A DNA stretch of 64,000 nucleotides from Bacteroidota bacterium. GTDB lineage: Bacteria > Bacteroidota > Bacteroidia > Chitinophagales > Saprospiraceae. A program made the translations under genes and the position numbers. Below, piece by piece: positions 36,446 through 45,722 of this stretch. Under the pieces are notes generated by a model. That model saw nothing but the letters and a program-made list of their open reading frames with translations. It searched no databases and had not been told where the DNA came from. The stretch's first letter is position 1. Each line of letters starts with the position of its first letter. Location of the stretch: assembly GCA_020160935.1 (NCBI GenBank), contig JAIUPL010000002.1, positions 1 to 64,000 of the forward strand. The letters are read 5' to 3'.

Positions 36446-37615
36446 CTAGTTTTTTACAATGGGTATTGTGACATATTGCTGCGCTGATTGGAGTACCAGG
36501 AAGTACATACCCGGCGCCAGCGTATCGGGTAGTTTTAGCCTGTTTCGATGGGCGCCTGCTTCCTGCCGGTTCATCGGCACAGGTTCGCTCTGGAGCGTGC
36601 CCCGGGCGTCGTAAAGTCGTAATCCGGCCATACCGTCTTGCGGGAGGAAATATTCAATTTGCAATTCGTCCTGAAACGGGTTTGGCGATACCTTCAGGCG
36701 GGCATCGGGGGTGTCCGGCCGGTGTTGAACAGTTGCTTCGTCAGCATCCGGCCAGTCATCATTCTGGCTTCGCAGATGAGCACCATTGATATTAAATTCG
36801 ATTTTTTCGCCACAAGTGGGCTCGATATTGGGCAAATTGCAGGAGTTGCTGCCATTCATGCAATTCATATAATAGGTGATTTCAACGTTGCAGATGTTGA
36901 TGTCACAATTGAGTTTGGCAATATCAATAAATGGGAATTGCAGATTATTGCCATATTTGTACTCTATAACCTTACCTGCTTTTAACCTTTCTACTCCTTT
37001 GGCGGCAATCTGATAGAAGCGAATTTGTTGATAACAATCCACCCAAATCAGGAAGTCGACTAATCTGACAGGGTTGGAAGAGGCTTTGATGAATACATGT
37101 GTGGCATGGATTTCTGCATCGCTTTCCTCATTCATTGGAAGGCTTAATACTTGGTGCGCGCCGGCAGCAAACTGGCTCGAAAGGTTGGGAGTGGGGCAAT
37201 TGAAATTGAGTTGGACAATTTCGTCAACAATAATGATGAACCCCGGCTCGTAAAGAATGCTTGTTTCAGGGCCAAACTCTGGCGGATCTGTACAGGCAGA
37301 TGCGCTCACACCGATCGAATAAACATGCGTATCGGTATCGATGCCGTCTATTGAAATATAGTTGTTACTCGTGTAAATAGCAGGCAGAGATATTTGATCG
37401 GTTTGATCATAAAGACTGACTTTGTACACTGCAGCGTCTACTACATGAGGCCACGAAAGTGAAATACTCCCTGTGTTTACGTTCGTAATGGTTATTTGTG
37501 CGGGTGGATCGAGCGGACAGGTAGGCCCGAGGGGGTTTTCAATAGGTTCTGACTGTAAGGTGGGAGCAAGGAATAATAAAAAAAGACACACTGTCAGAAA
37601 GATGCGTTTGCTCAT
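36446..37615 (-). CDS. Secreted FN3-domain protein with T9SS sorting domain
   Basis: 389 residues with a signal peptide (MSKRIFLTVCLFLLFLAPTL). A fibronectin III module covers about residues 35-125 (PPAQITITNVNTGSISLSW). A central unknown domain contains several Cys residues (FNCPTPN, CDINICNVEITYYMNC, CNLPNIEPTCG). The C-terminal T9SS sorting domain reads VSPNPFQDELQIEYFLPQDG...PGMYFLVLQ. It is exported to the surface or medium by T9SS. The specific role is unknown. Confidence 0.75.
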   Translation of the reverse strand: MSKRIFLTVCLFLLFLAPTLQSEPIENPLGPTCPLDPPAQITITNVNTGSISLSWPHVVDAAVYKVSLYDQTDQISLPAIYTSNNYISIDGIDTDTHVYSIGVSASACTDPPEFGPETSILYEPGFIIIVDEIVQLNFNCPTPNLSSQFAAGAHQVLSLPMNEESDAEIHATHVFIKASSNPVRLVDFLIWVDCYQQIRFYQIAAKGVERLKAGKVIEYKYGNNLQFPFIDIAKLNCDINICNVEITYYMNCMNGSNSCNLPNIEPTCGEKIEFNINGAHLRSQNDDWPDADEATVQHRPDTPDARLKVSPNPFQDELQIEYFLPQDGMAGLRLYDARGTLQSEPVPMNRQEAGAHRNRLKLPDTLAPGMYFLVLQSAQQYVTIPIVKN

Positions 37616-37729
37616 GATTCAAGTAAGATGTGATGGTTATGAATCCTGCAAATTTCTTCTCTTGTCAGCACTTCTTTTCCTACACTTTTTTCAATTTTTC
37701 CCAAAAACCATTCACGCATCAATAAATTC

Positions 37730-39190
37730 ATGTACGGCATGCTAAACCGGAAATTGCTGGAAGTTTTGCATCGTCTCGATGTTACCGAGCGAAAAAGGCT
37801 CCGGCTGCTTTTGCAATCCCCTTATTTTAACGGCGCGCATCAGGCGGAAAGCCTGATCCGGCTATACGATTATATTATTCGTTATGATGCAAATGAAACA
37901 GACCCTATGCTGGACAAGCAAAGGGTTTTTAATTACTTTTTTCCGGACAAACTTTTTGAAGACGGACAAAAAAGTAGCCTCGATGGCTGGATGACACGGC
38001 TTTTTGGCCTGGTTAGGACATTTCTGGCGCAGGAAAGGCTCAATAGAAATCCCTATGAAACAGAATACCAGGAATTGCTCTCCTGGATGCATTTTTGTCG
38101 AAAATACGGGCTGGAAGAGCGATTCTGGCAGGTTACTCAATCTCTCAAGAAATTACAGGACGAACATATTTCCCGGGGCGCAGAATTTTACCACAAACAG
38201 TTTCGGCTGGCAGCGGAAATTACTGCTTTTAAAACGCTGTCAAACAGTTTTCAGGATGATGCTAACATCATAAGTACGTCCGTTTACCTGGATACCTATT
38301 ACAGCATTCTTCACCTCGAAATGGCCTGTGCCTTATTGTATCAGCATCAACTTTCACAAAACGAAACGGTATTTGATTATCGGCAAACGGAATTCGTGCT
38401 GACCCTCGCTCAAAACGGTGGATTCGAACATTTGCCCCTGATTGAAATTTACCAACTGGTGTATTCACTGTTGCAAAACCCTGAGAATGAGGAAGCACAT
38501 CAGCGGTTTGAAACCCTGCTGGAAGAAAATATGCACCAGATACCGGCAGAAACACTGAGCAACCTGAAAGCCTACCAAAGGCATTTCTGGGTGCGATATT
38601 ACACCCGCTCGGGCAATCCTTTTTTCCGTACCAAACTGTTTGAGTTGTATAAAGAGCATTTCGAACAAGGATATTTCTACATAGAAGGCAGTATTACCGT
38701 CCAGGCACTCCGTATGCTTACCATTTTCGCCCTCAAACTGGGCCATTTTGACTGGGCAAAACAAGTACTCGATCAGCACCCGCCCGCCCGCATTTGTGGC
38801 ACCCGGTATCCGTTGGAAGCCTACAACCTCAACCTGGCAGAGTACCATTTCTATAAAAAAGAATACACACAAGCCATTGAAAAACTCCAGTACCGCTTGT
38901 TCGAAAATCCACATTTCAGTATCCTGGTTGATGTGCTGCTGATCAAAATTTACGTTGAAACCCAGGACGATCTGCTCGACAGCCGTATGAAAGCCTTCGA
39001 ACAAAAAGTGCGACGCAACAAACTTTCCGCAGAATCAAAAGCCCGCTACAATAACTTTTTGAAAAAACTTGACAAGGTCATTCGCCTCGGCTGGCAAAAA
39101 AACAGCAGCCGGATCGATAAAATAAAACAGGAAATTCAATCCATCCCGCATATTATTGAGCGGGAGTGGCTACTGGAAAAACTGTCCTGA
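37730..39190 (+). CDS. Helical repeat-like protein of unknown function
   Basis: 486 residues (MYGMLNRKLLEVLHRLDVTE; the ATG at 37739 is an equally possible start). There is no signal peptide and no membrane helix. The protein is rich in Leu, Tyr, Phe and Gln and entirely helical in character, with TPR-like patches (AEYHFYKKEYTQAIEKLQYR). The opening motif LRLLLQSPYFNGAHQAESLI recurs in hypothetical proteins of Saprospiria-type genomes as far as I remember. It is cytoplasmic. No function can be given. Confidence 0.65.
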   Translation: MYGMLNRKLLEVLHRLDVTERKRLRLLLQSPYFNGAHQAESLIRLYDYIIRYDANETDPMLDKQRVFNYFFPDKLFEDGQKSSLDGWMTRLFGLVRTFLAQERLNRNPYETEYQELLSWMHFCRKYGLEERFWQVTQSLKKLQDEHISRGAEFYHKQFRLAAEITAFKTLSNSFQDDANIISTSVYLDTYYSILHLEMACALLYQHQLSQNETVFDYRQTEFVLTLAQNGGFEHLPLIEIYQLVYSLLQNPENEEAHQRFETLLEENMHQIPAETLSNLKAYQRHFWVRYYTRSGNPFFRTKLFELYKEHFEQGYFYIEGSITVQALRMLTIFALKLGHFDWAKQVLDQHPPARICGTRYPLEAYNLNLAEYHFYKKEYTQAIEKLQYRLFENPHFSILVDVLLIKIYVETQDDLLDSRMKAFEQKVRRNKLSAESKARYNNFLKKLDKVIRLGWQKNSSRIDKIKQEIQSIPHIIEREWLLEKLS

Positions 39191-39192
39191 GC

Positions 39193-39290
39193 CCTGAGTC
39201 GACAGTCCGTAGATTGTACCTGTAACCCTTGGCGCTCCAACGAAGAAAAGCCAAGGATTATAGGTACAATCTACGGACTGTCGACTCAGG
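39193..39290. repeat. Palindrome with 40-base arms after the 37730 gene
   Basis: Arms 39193-39232 and 39251-39290 match at 38 of 40 positions around an 18-base loop (outer end CCTGAGTCGACAGTCCGTAG, inner end CCTTGG). It begins 2 bases after the stop codon and is followed by tandem GACTTA(C/G)GACTT, close to the start of the Lgt-like gene. Confidence 0.92.
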
Positions 39291-39313
39291 ACTTACGACT
39301 TAGGACTTGATTT

Positions 39314-40009
39314 ATGCATCTCTTCTTCGAAATACTTGCCTACATCGTCGGTTATCGCATGTATGTATGGCTCCGAAAACGAACGGTTGACCCGATCAGC
39401 GATGAAAACCGGGCCTGGATATTTATTGGCGCCGCAGCCGGGGCGTTCATAGGAAGCCATCTGCTGGGCATACTGGAGCAGCCTGCCGAACTCGTGCATT
39501 TCAGCCTCCTGATGTGGTATGCCAATAAAACTATTCTGGGTGGTTTGCTGGGTGGACTCATCGGAGTAGAAACGACCAAAAAAATAATAGGGGTAGACCG
39601 TTCTTCGGGCGATTTGCTGGTATATCCACTGCTGGCATCGATGGCCATCGGACGGCTGGGCTGCCATGTTGCCGGACTGGAAGACGGCACTTTTGGGCTC
39701 CCCTCGAACCTGCCCTGGGCCATGGATTTCGGCGACGGAATTCGGCGGCATCCCGTCAATTTGTACGAAATTTTTATCTTGTCGGCCATTGCCTGCTACC
39801 TCTGGTGGCGCGAAAAGAAAACGCCTTTGCCGGAAGGCATGCGTTTCAAAATTTTCATGACGGGCTACCTGCTATGGCGATTTCTGGCAGAATGGCTCAA
39901 ACCCGTTTGGTGGTTTCCGTTTGGACTCACTTCCATACAACTGGCCTGCCTCGCGGGATTGTTTTATTACCGAAAAACAATTACATATTTCATCACTCCC
40001 AAACAATAA
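39314..40009 (+). CDS. Lgt-like polytopic membrane protein
   Basis: 231 residues, about six to seven membrane segments. It resembles prolipoprotein diacylglyceryl transferase: KTILGGLLGGLIGVE at the HGG-G loop (the His is replaced by Leu), then IGRLGCHVAGLEDGTFG where Lgt has GR-x-x-N-x-x-N-G-E-x-x-G, and RHPVNLYE. Arg of GR and the RHP-x-x-LYE motif are kept, while the catalytic-loop His and Asn are changed. A true Lgt is therefore doubtful, and a related lipid-handling transferase is more likely. It opens a three-gene unit with a lipid-type radical SAM enzyme. Confidence 0.7.
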   Translation: MHLFFEILAYIVGYRMYVWLRKRTVDPISDENRAWIFIGAAAGAFIGSHLLGILEQPAELVHFSLLMWYANKTILGGLLGGLIGVETTKKIIGVDRSSGDLLVYPLLASMAIGRLGCHVAGLEDGTFGLPSNLPWAMDFGDGIRRHPVNLYEIFILSAIACYLWWREKKTPLPEGMRFKIFMTGYLLWRFLAEWLKPVWWFPFGLTSIQLACLAGLFYYRKTITYFITPKQ

Positions 40010-40085
40010 TTGCCCCTTGCCTTTTGCCCCTTGCCTCTTGTCACATGCCCCTTGCCTTTTAACCCTTGCCCTTTAACTCTTCTAC
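40010..40085 (+). repeat. TTGCCCCTTGCCTTT tandem repeat
   Basis: A pyrimidine-rich tandem repeat (units of about 7 and 14-15 bases, TTGCCCC / TTGCCTTT) fills the gap between the Lgt-like stop and the radical SAM start. Unlike the palindromes it has no inverted partner. The same repeat, on the other strand, encodes the signal peptide of the gene at 61409-62467. Confidence 0.85.
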
Positions 40086-41489
40086 ATGGAAAGACCCTAT
40101 ATCTACTACGATTTCACCCTGTCGCTTTGTTCGCACTGCCTGCGTCGGGTAGATGCCAAAATTGTTTTTCAGGACGACAAGGTGTTCATGCTGAAACGCT
40201 GCCCGGAGCATGGCCCCGAAAAAGTGCTGATCGCTACAGACATTGAATATTACCGCAACACGCGCAATTACGCCAAGCGCAGCGAAATGCCTTTGAAATT
40301 CAATACTAAAACGCATTTCGGATGCCCGTACGACTGCGGCCTTTGCCCCGACCATGAACAACACTCCTGTCTCAGCATCGTGGAAGTGACCGACCGTTGC
40401 AACCTTACCTGCCCGACCTGTTATGCCGAGTCGTCGCCACACCATGGCCGGCATCGCACGCTGGAGGAAATAGAAGCCATGCTCGACCTCATCGTAGCCA
40501 ACGAAGGCCGCCCCGACGTGGTGCAATTGAGTGGTGGAGAACCTACAGTACATCCACAATTCTTTGATATTCTGGACATTGCAAAACGCAAGCCGATACG
40601 CCACCTGATGCTCAATACCAATGGCATTCGCATCGCCAAAGACCCGGCTTTTGTGGAGCGGCTGGCAGGTTATATGCCCGATTTTGAGATTTACCTGCAA
40701 TTCGACTCCTTGCAGCCCCGGGTGCTGGAATGCCTGCGCGGCGAAAACCTGCTCGATGTGCGCATGCGCGCACTGGAAAACCTCAACCGCTTCAACCTCT
40801 CGACCACACTGGTGGTAACCTTGCAAAAAGGGCTGAATGACCAGGAAATCGGTTCGATCATCGAATTTGCCTTGCAGCAAAAATGCGTGCGCGGCGTTAC
40901 TTTCCAGCCCACCCAGGTTGCCGGTCGTACCGAAGGGTTTCGCCCCGATACCGACCGCATTACCCTCACGGAAGTGCGGCAGGAAATTTTGAACCAGTCG
41001 CCTGTTTTCCAGCCTTCCGATATTATTCCTGTTCCATGCAACCCCGATGCGCTGGCCATGGCTTATGCCCTGAAAATCGATGGGCAGGTATTCCCGCTCA
41101 CCCGATACCTCAATCCGCAGGATTTGCTCGACAACTCCCGCAATACCATTGTGTATGAACAGGATGAACGCCTGCATCAACACATGGTACAGTTGTTCAG
41201 CACCGGCAATTCGGTAGAATGTGCCACCGACGAACTCCACAGCATCATGTGCTGCCTGCCGTATATCGATGCACCCAACCTGGGCTACGAAAACCTGTTT
41301 CGCATCATCATGCGTTTTATCGATGCCTATGATTTTGATGTGCGGGCCATCAAAAAATCTTGCGTACACATTGTCAGCCCCGACGACAAACGACTTATTC
41401 CGTTTGAAACCATGAATCTCTTTTACCGCGACGCCGCCAAACGCGCACACCTCGACCAACTGAGGTTGGCTCTGTTGCCGACCGTCTAA
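40086..41489 (+). CDS. Radical SAM enzyme resembling tetraether / membrane-spanning lipid synthases
   Basis: 467 residues. The radical SAM cluster motif is CNLTCPTC (Cys 105, 109, 112; C-x3-C-x2-C). Before it lie additional Cys motifs: LCSHCLRRVDAK (15, 18), CPEHG (39) and CPYDCGLCPDHEQHSC (80, 84, 87, 95). This N-terminal Cys layout is that of the Tes/MJ0619-type family that couples lipid alkyl chains. LSGGEPTVHPQF is the SAM-binding GGE motif. C-terminal CATDELHSIMCC could hold another cluster. A lipid substrate is inferred from family resemblance and from the Lgt-like neighbour; no experiment in this lineage is known to me. Confidence 0.75.
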   Translation: MERPYIYYDFTLSLCSHCLRRVDAKIVFQDDKVFMLKRCPEHGPEKVLIATDIEYYRNTRNYAKRSEMPLKFNTKTHFGCPYDCGLCPDHEQHSCLSIVEVTDRCNLTCPTCYAESSPHHGRHRTLEEIEAMLDLIVANEGRPDVVQLSGGEPTVHPQFFDILDIAKRKPIRHLMLNTNGIRIAKDPAFVERLAGYMPDFEIYLQFDSLQPRVLECLRGENLLDVRMRALENLNRFNLSTTLVVTLQKGLNDQEIGSIIEFALQQKCVRGVTFQPTQVAGRTEGFRPDTDRITLTEVRQEILNQSPVFQPSDIIPVPCNPDALAMAYALKIDGQVFPLTRYLNPQDLLDNSRNTIVYEQDERLHQHMVQLFSTGNSVECATDELHSIMCCLPYIDAPNLGYENLFRIIMRFIDAYDFDVRAIKKSCVHIVSPDDKRLIPFETMNLFYRDAAKRAHLDQLRLALLPTV

Positions 41490-41505
41490 AACCCAACTTT
41501 ATATC

Positions 41506-41844
41506 ATGGATATTGAACCACTCGACCAACCTGAACAACGCCCGCCCGATCCCAATCCGCCCGCACCGATTGGCAAGGCGGTGATGATCAATTTCGGTAT
41601 TATGCTGGCTTATATGGTGCTGACAGGCCTGGCGTACATTGGCGACAGAGGCAGCGAAGCGGGCCTGGGTAGCCTTATCATGGATGCCGTGCTGCTGACT
41701 GTACAGGTCGGCGCCAATATTCTCATAGGCGCTCTGCTGCTTTTTTCCAACAATAAACACATCGGAAAAGCCATGCTGCTCAGCGGCCTGTTGCTGGCCG
41801 TGATCGGGTTTGGGACTTGTTTTTTGAAAGCGTCTATGTATTAG
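41506..41844 (+). CDS. Small membrane protein in the radical SAM operon
   Basis: 112 residues, proline-rich start (LDQPEQRPPDPNPPAPIGKA) and three membrane helices. It begins 16 bases after the radical SAM stop, so cotranscribed. I recognise no family. It could be an accessory subunit of the lipid-modifying system or an unrelated passenger. The stop codon is followed within a few bases by a palindrome. Confidence 0.6.
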   Translation: MDIEPLDQPEQRPPDPNPPAPIGKAVMINFGIMLAYMVLTGLAYIGDRGSEAGLGSLIMDAVLLTVQVGANILIGALLLFSNNKHIGKAMLLSGLLLAVIGFGTCFLKASMY

Positions 41845-41846
41845 AC

Positions 41847-41961
41847 GAGTTATGGGTTATGAGTTATGAGTTATGAGTGTTGGTGCTATACCCTTGGCTA
41901 CTCTATTGATAAAGCCGAGGGTATAGCACCAACACTCATAACTCATAACTCATAACTCATT
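41847..41961. repeat. Stop-to-stop palindrome of ATGAGTT units
   Basis: Arms 41859-41899 and 41913-41953 match at 40 of 41 positions. Outer tandem ATGAGTT units extend pairing to both stop codons. The element fills the gap between the 41506 stop (41844) and the converging malQ stop (41962). The arm unit resembles that at 26156, but the inner part (GTTGGTGCTATACCC) is different. Confidence 0.93.
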
Positions 41962-44634
41962 CTATCGGCTTAATACCATTGCTTTTAAATCCGCATTAAA
42001 CCGCTCGGCAGCCATCAAATCTTCGAGGCTCAGGTGCATGCGGTAGCGCCAGTAGTGTTTAGCGATGGCGGGGATATTGATGCGTTCGTCGTGCGGGTTT
42101 TCGCGGCGAAGAGCGCCGTCGCTGCCCAGCAGATCCTGCAACTGGAAAATGCTCCACATGGCCGGCGACTGCATATGCTGCTGAATGATGGCCCGGTTGA
42201 CCCAGGGCTCGCAGAAATAGGGCGCGGTACCGTGGTAGCCCAGGATTTCATTAAAAAAGCGTTGCGACAGTTCGCGGTTTTCTTCCCACCAGCCGCGTAG
42301 CGTGCTCATATCGTGGGTAGAAGGTGTTACCACTGAGCGATAGGGTGCATCTTTGGGATGGAAAAACGTGGAGCCCGAGGCTTTGGGCATTCGCTGTATT
42401 TCCAGGCTCAGAATACCCAGTTCGTTCATTACATCGGGCACGCAGTGCGGTACCATACCGAGGTCTTCGCCACAGATGAGCATGTTGGTACTGCGTTTGA
42501 GCGCCGGCAGTTTTTCCATCGCCTGCTTTTGCCAGAAATCGTCCTGGCGGCGGAAGAAATAATCGATATACAGCGAGCGAAGCGGCCCTTTTACTTCATC
42601 GGGCAGGTACTGGAACGAACTGGTTTTTTCCATACTGAACCGGAATGCGCCCGACCAGCGATCTTCCGTTGCGCCGGCATCGGTCAGCAAAACCACATTT
42701 GAAATCAGGGAAAACAGGCCGTTCTGGAGGCGTTCGGTGCGTTCGCCGGGTTTTTGAGAGCGGAAGTACTGTTCCACCTTGCGCTGCGTATCAAATTCCG
42801 GGCGCAGTTGGAAGCCGCCTTTTGTAGCCTGCAGGCAATGTTCGGCCACCCAGTTGGCATCTTCGCCAAACGTTTGCAGCACAATTTGTTCGTTGATAAA
42901 CGGCTTGCAGAGTCGGTCGTAGTTGAAACCGATCCCTGCCGCGCGCAACTCCTGTGCCGTGACCGGAATAGCCGGTACAAATTGCCCGAGAATACCCTCC
43001 ACTGCATCCAGCGGAATGCTCCAGATGCGGAAAAAGCCCAGGATATGGTCGATGCGGAAGGCATCGAAATACAGGCTCATTTGTTCGAAACGCTGTTCCC
43101 ACCAGGCAAAACCATCCTGCTTCATACGTTCCCAGTTGTAGGTTGGGAAACCCCAGTTTTGCCCTTTTTCTGCAAAATCGTCGGGTGGAGCGCCCGCTTG
43201 CTGATCCATGTTGTACAGTTCCGGCGCCATCCAGGCATCGCAACTGTGTCGGGAAATGCCAATAGGAATATCGCCTTTTACGGCCAGCCCCTGCTGATGA
43301 CAGTAGTCGGTTGCGGCGCGGAGTTGGAGGTGCAGGTGCCATTGTACGAACAGGTGTAGTCCGATCTGATCGGCCGATTCGGTACCTGGCTGAAGCAGTG
43401 CTTCCACTTCTGCCGCCTCGTAAGTGGCATGTTGGGCCCACAGACTAAACTCCGCTGTGCCGTTCAGGTCGCGCAGCCAGCAGAATGTCGCATACGGAGC
43501 CAGCCAGTGGCGGTTGGTGGCGTAGTAGTCGGCGTAATTTTTATCCTTCCGCCAGTCGGCCTTCATCAGGTCGTACAGTTGACGGATGATGTCCCATTTC
43601 ATTTGCAGAACAGCCTCATAATCAACGGCATCGAGGGCGTTGAGTTCCTTTTTCTTTTTGAGATAAGGCTTGAGAATGGCGGCGTGTTTTTTGCCGGCTG
43701 TCTGTTCTACATTCAGGAAAATAGGGTGCAGGCCAAAGGCTGTGATAGCAGAATACGGATAGGAATCGACCCAGGTATGCGTAGCCGTGGTATCGTTGAC
43801 CGGCAGCAACTGAATCATTTTCATGCCCACCGATTTAGCCCAATCGGCCAGCAGGTGCATATCGGTAAATTCGCCGATGCCCCAACTGTTTTGGCTGCGC
43901 AGGCTGAATACCGGAATCGCTACTCCTGCACCTTTCCAGGTGTCGTTGGGCAGTCGGATAAAACCGTCGTGCAAGGTTGTGCGCTGGTTTTGCTGTCCGG
44001 CCGAAGGAGCGTACAGGGTTCGGTTAGCGCCTTCTTCGAATCCCAGGAATTGGTTGGAAGAAGTGTCCCATACACCGTATTTATATCCCAGCGGAAAATC
44101 TTCTTCCGCCAGGTTTATCCGCGCCACCCACCAGTTGCCCTCGCGTTTCAGTACGATGGGCGCGGCGGTATCCCAGTTTCGAAGAGCCAGGCCATGACCC
44201 AGCAGGCACACCGCCTGTGTCGCCGACAGCAGGGGCGCTTTCACCTTGAAAACATGGGTAAATGCCTGTTTGGATGCTTTCCTGGCTACCTCTGCAGGCG
44301 GCGGATTGAAAATATCGTGAAAAGGCTGCGTCAGAAAGGTGTTCTCTATTGCACCGGTGGGGTTCCAGTAATCCACTACTTCCTGGTATGCTACCTTGGC
44401 ATCGCTCAGGTCGAGTACACGTTCGCGTTCCCACTCGGCTGTACGTTCGCCTTGTGCATTTTGGAAATAGTATTGATACCGGAGAACAGAATCTTTCCCG
44501 GGCTTCACCTCAAAAACGCCATGCCACAAATCCTCATTCAGATAACTCAACATTTGGGGCGCATCAGTGCCCAGGCTTACCAGGCAGGCCTCTCCCATGC
44601 GCGTCCGATAACGCAGGATAAAATGTACTTTCAT
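41962..44634 (-). CDS. malQ: 4-alpha-glucanotransferase with tandem starch-binding domains
   Basis: 890 residues from the ATG at 44634 (MKVHFILRYRTRMGEACLVS; the longer frame adds 17 improbable residues). Two CBM20-type domains precede a GH77 barrel (about residues 1-105 and 120-235), the layout of plant/Bacteroidota DPE2-like disproportionating enzymes. The barrel shows SLRSQNSWGIGEFTDMHLLA, the nucleophile region YFDAFRIDHILGFFRIW, the acid/base region ICGEDLGMVP and PSTHDMSTLRGWW. It transfers maltosyl or glucan units in glycogen/maltodextrin metabolism in the cytoplasm. Single gene. The 3' end abuts the palindrome. Confidence 0.92.
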   Translation of the reverse strand: MKVHFILRYRTRMGEACLVSLGTDAPQMLSYLNEDLWHGVFEVKPGKDSVLRYQYYFQNAQGERTAEWERERVLDLSDAKVAYQEVVDYWNPTGAIENTFLTQPFHDIFNPPPAEVARKASKQAFTHVFKVKAPLLSATQAVCLLGHGLALRNWDTAAPIVLKREGNWWVARINLAEEDFPLGYKYGVWDTSSNQFLGFEEGANRTLYAPSAGQQNQRTTLHDGFIRLPNDTWKGAGVAIPVFSLRSQNSWGIGEFTDMHLLADWAKSVGMKMIQLLPVNDTTATHTWVDSYPYSAITAFGLHPIFLNVEQTAGKKHAAILKPYLKKKKELNALDAVDYEAVLQMKWDIIRQLYDLMKADWRKDKNYADYYATNRHWLAPYATFCWLRDLNGTAEFSLWAQHATYEAAEVEALLQPGTESADQIGLHLFVQWHLHLQLRAATDYCHQQGLAVKGDIPIGISRHSCDAWMAPELYNMDQQAGAPPDDFAEKGQNWGFPTYNWERMKQDGFAWWEQRFEQMSLYFDAFRIDHILGFFRIWSIPLDAVEGILGQFVPAIPVTAQELRAAGIGFNYDRLCKPFINEQIVLQTFGEDANWVAEHCLQATKGGFQLRPEFDTQRKVEQYFRSQKPGERTERLQNGLFSLISNVVLLTDAGATEDRWSGAFRFSMEKTSSFQYLPDEVKGPLRSLYIDYFFRRQDDFWQKQAMEKLPALKRSTNMLICGEDLGMVPHCVPDVMNELGILSLEIQRMPKASGSTFFHPKDAPYRSVVTPSTHDMSTLRGWWEENRELSQRFFNEILGYHGTAPYFCEPWVNRAIIQQHMQSPAMWSIFQLQDLLGSDGALRRENPHDERINIPAIAKHYWRYRMHLSLEDLMAAERFNADLKAMVLSR

Positions 44635-44720
44635 ACGAATGCGGTAGCGCGGTCGTTTATCCGCGCGACGGCAAATGTATGACATTATTTTACTTGCAAA
44701 GGCCCCGCCTGTTCAGGACT

Positions 44721-45143
44721 TCAGGCGCCTGGCGACCTGAATGTGATTTCCAGAAAACCGGAATACCTGTGAATGGGATAGTGGCCTGGCTCGATCAGCA
44801 GCAACGCTCCGGGCATGCCCAGTTTTTCGACCACGTGTTCGGGCAATACATAGCCCGATTGGACGACAAAAGTGGGTTCCTGAAAAAAGAATTCGATGGA
44901 GGCTTCCCGCATGGAAGTATATTCAAAAACCAGGCGAACAACTCCTGGTTGCGGTACGCTTAGCCATGCCCTGGCTTGATGCTTGCACCCGCAGGTAGGG
45001 CTAAAGGCGGTATCGATGCGGCAAATTCCGTGCTGGCTGCAGTCTGCATTGCGCGGATTACCCAATACCACCATGGCAGAAATAGAAGAATTAAACACAA
45101 CCTCGCGGGTAAGCGCGGGTTGTCCGATGCTCATGGGACGCAT
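44721..45143 (-). CDS. Small Cys-motif protein, unknown function
   Basis: 140 residues, no signal peptide. An N-terminal NADCSQHGICRID and TCGCKHQARAWLS suggest a metal or disulfide centre (C-x5-C and C-x-C). A beta-rich C-terminal half (VRLVFEYTSMREASIEFFFQ ... HRYSGFLEITFRSPGA) follows. I do not recognise the family. A good promoter lies 79 bases upstream, so it is probably a genuine single gene. Where translation begins is not certain: internal ATGs exist. Confidence 0.5.
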   Translation of the reverse strand: MRPMSIGQPALTREVVFNSSISAMVVLGNPRNADCSQHGICRIDTAFSPTCGCKHQARAWLSVPQPGVVRLVFEYTSMREASIEFFFQEPTFVVQSGYVLPEHVVEKLGMPGALLLIEPGHYPIHRYSGFLEITFRSPGA

Positions 45144-45221
45144 AACGATTACGATTATAAGTGTTTGTTTTTAACGGCTTTGGGGCACGTTCATGGTGTG
45201 TATGGCCAAGGTTAGGTATGG

Positions 45222-45252
45222 CAAATATAGATTTTTGAAAGCGTATTCAAAA
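45222..45252 (-). promoter_or_regulatory. Promoter of the Cys-motif gene
   Basis: The minus strand has TTTTG (45248-45252), an 18-base spacer and TATATTTG (45222-45229), a good Bacteroidota promoter. It points at the gene starting at 45143. Confidence 0.6.
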
Positions 45253-45634
45253 CGCCTCATTATTGTGGAAATGATTCCTCAATTACTTTGGTTTGGAGGA
45301 TTTTTGCTAAAAATGAAGCAATTACAAATGAAGTAAATAAATATTCAGTAATTGTCATTGTAGACTTTTAGCGGCTATCCGACAATTTATTTTACAAGAA
45401 CTATGCCTTTTGTACGAGATACCGGCCCAAAACGAACTTTTTGAAGCATTTTCCCATTCTGTCATCTTTTAGAAACCGCCTGAAAACCCCTGCTGGGCTA
45501 AAAAACATATCTTTAGTCCCCATGCTTCACCTGTTTTTTCGGCAATAGGACAAGACTATTCCCTCAAAAACGAGTTTTGCCTGGAGCCAAAATCTATATT
45601 TTTCAGCCACATCAGGGGTTTTCAGACGGTTTCT

Positions 45635-45642
45635 TACTTTTG
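45635..45642 (+). promoter_or_regulatory. metG promoter -7 box TACTTTTG
   Basis: An exact TAnnTTTG match about 80 bases before the metG start, just after the right arm of the decayed palindrome. The -33 element is not obvious. Confidence 0.4.
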
Positions 45643-45722
45643 CGCCGCTTTTCAGGGCATGTCCTACTCGTACTGCCCAAGCAACTGCAATCCTGATTGC
45701 GATTATTTTCAATTTGCCACCC

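Larger units (their letters stand above)
45144..45722. repeat. Gene-free 580-base region with a decayed palindrome before metG
   Basis: An old-looking palindrome covers 45472-45633: GAAACCGCCTGAAAACCCCTG pairs with CAGGGGTTTTCAGACGGTTT plus C with one mismatch, and pairing continues imperfectly inward through TAAAAAACATATCTTTAG. It ends at a TACTTTTG promoter box. No gene can be supported in the region. Confidence 0.6.

Noticed and set aside
39314-40009. True prolipoprotein diacylglyceryl transferase
   Set aside because: The His of the HGG loop and the Asn residues of the GR-x-x-N loop are changed, so only an Lgt-like assignment is made.
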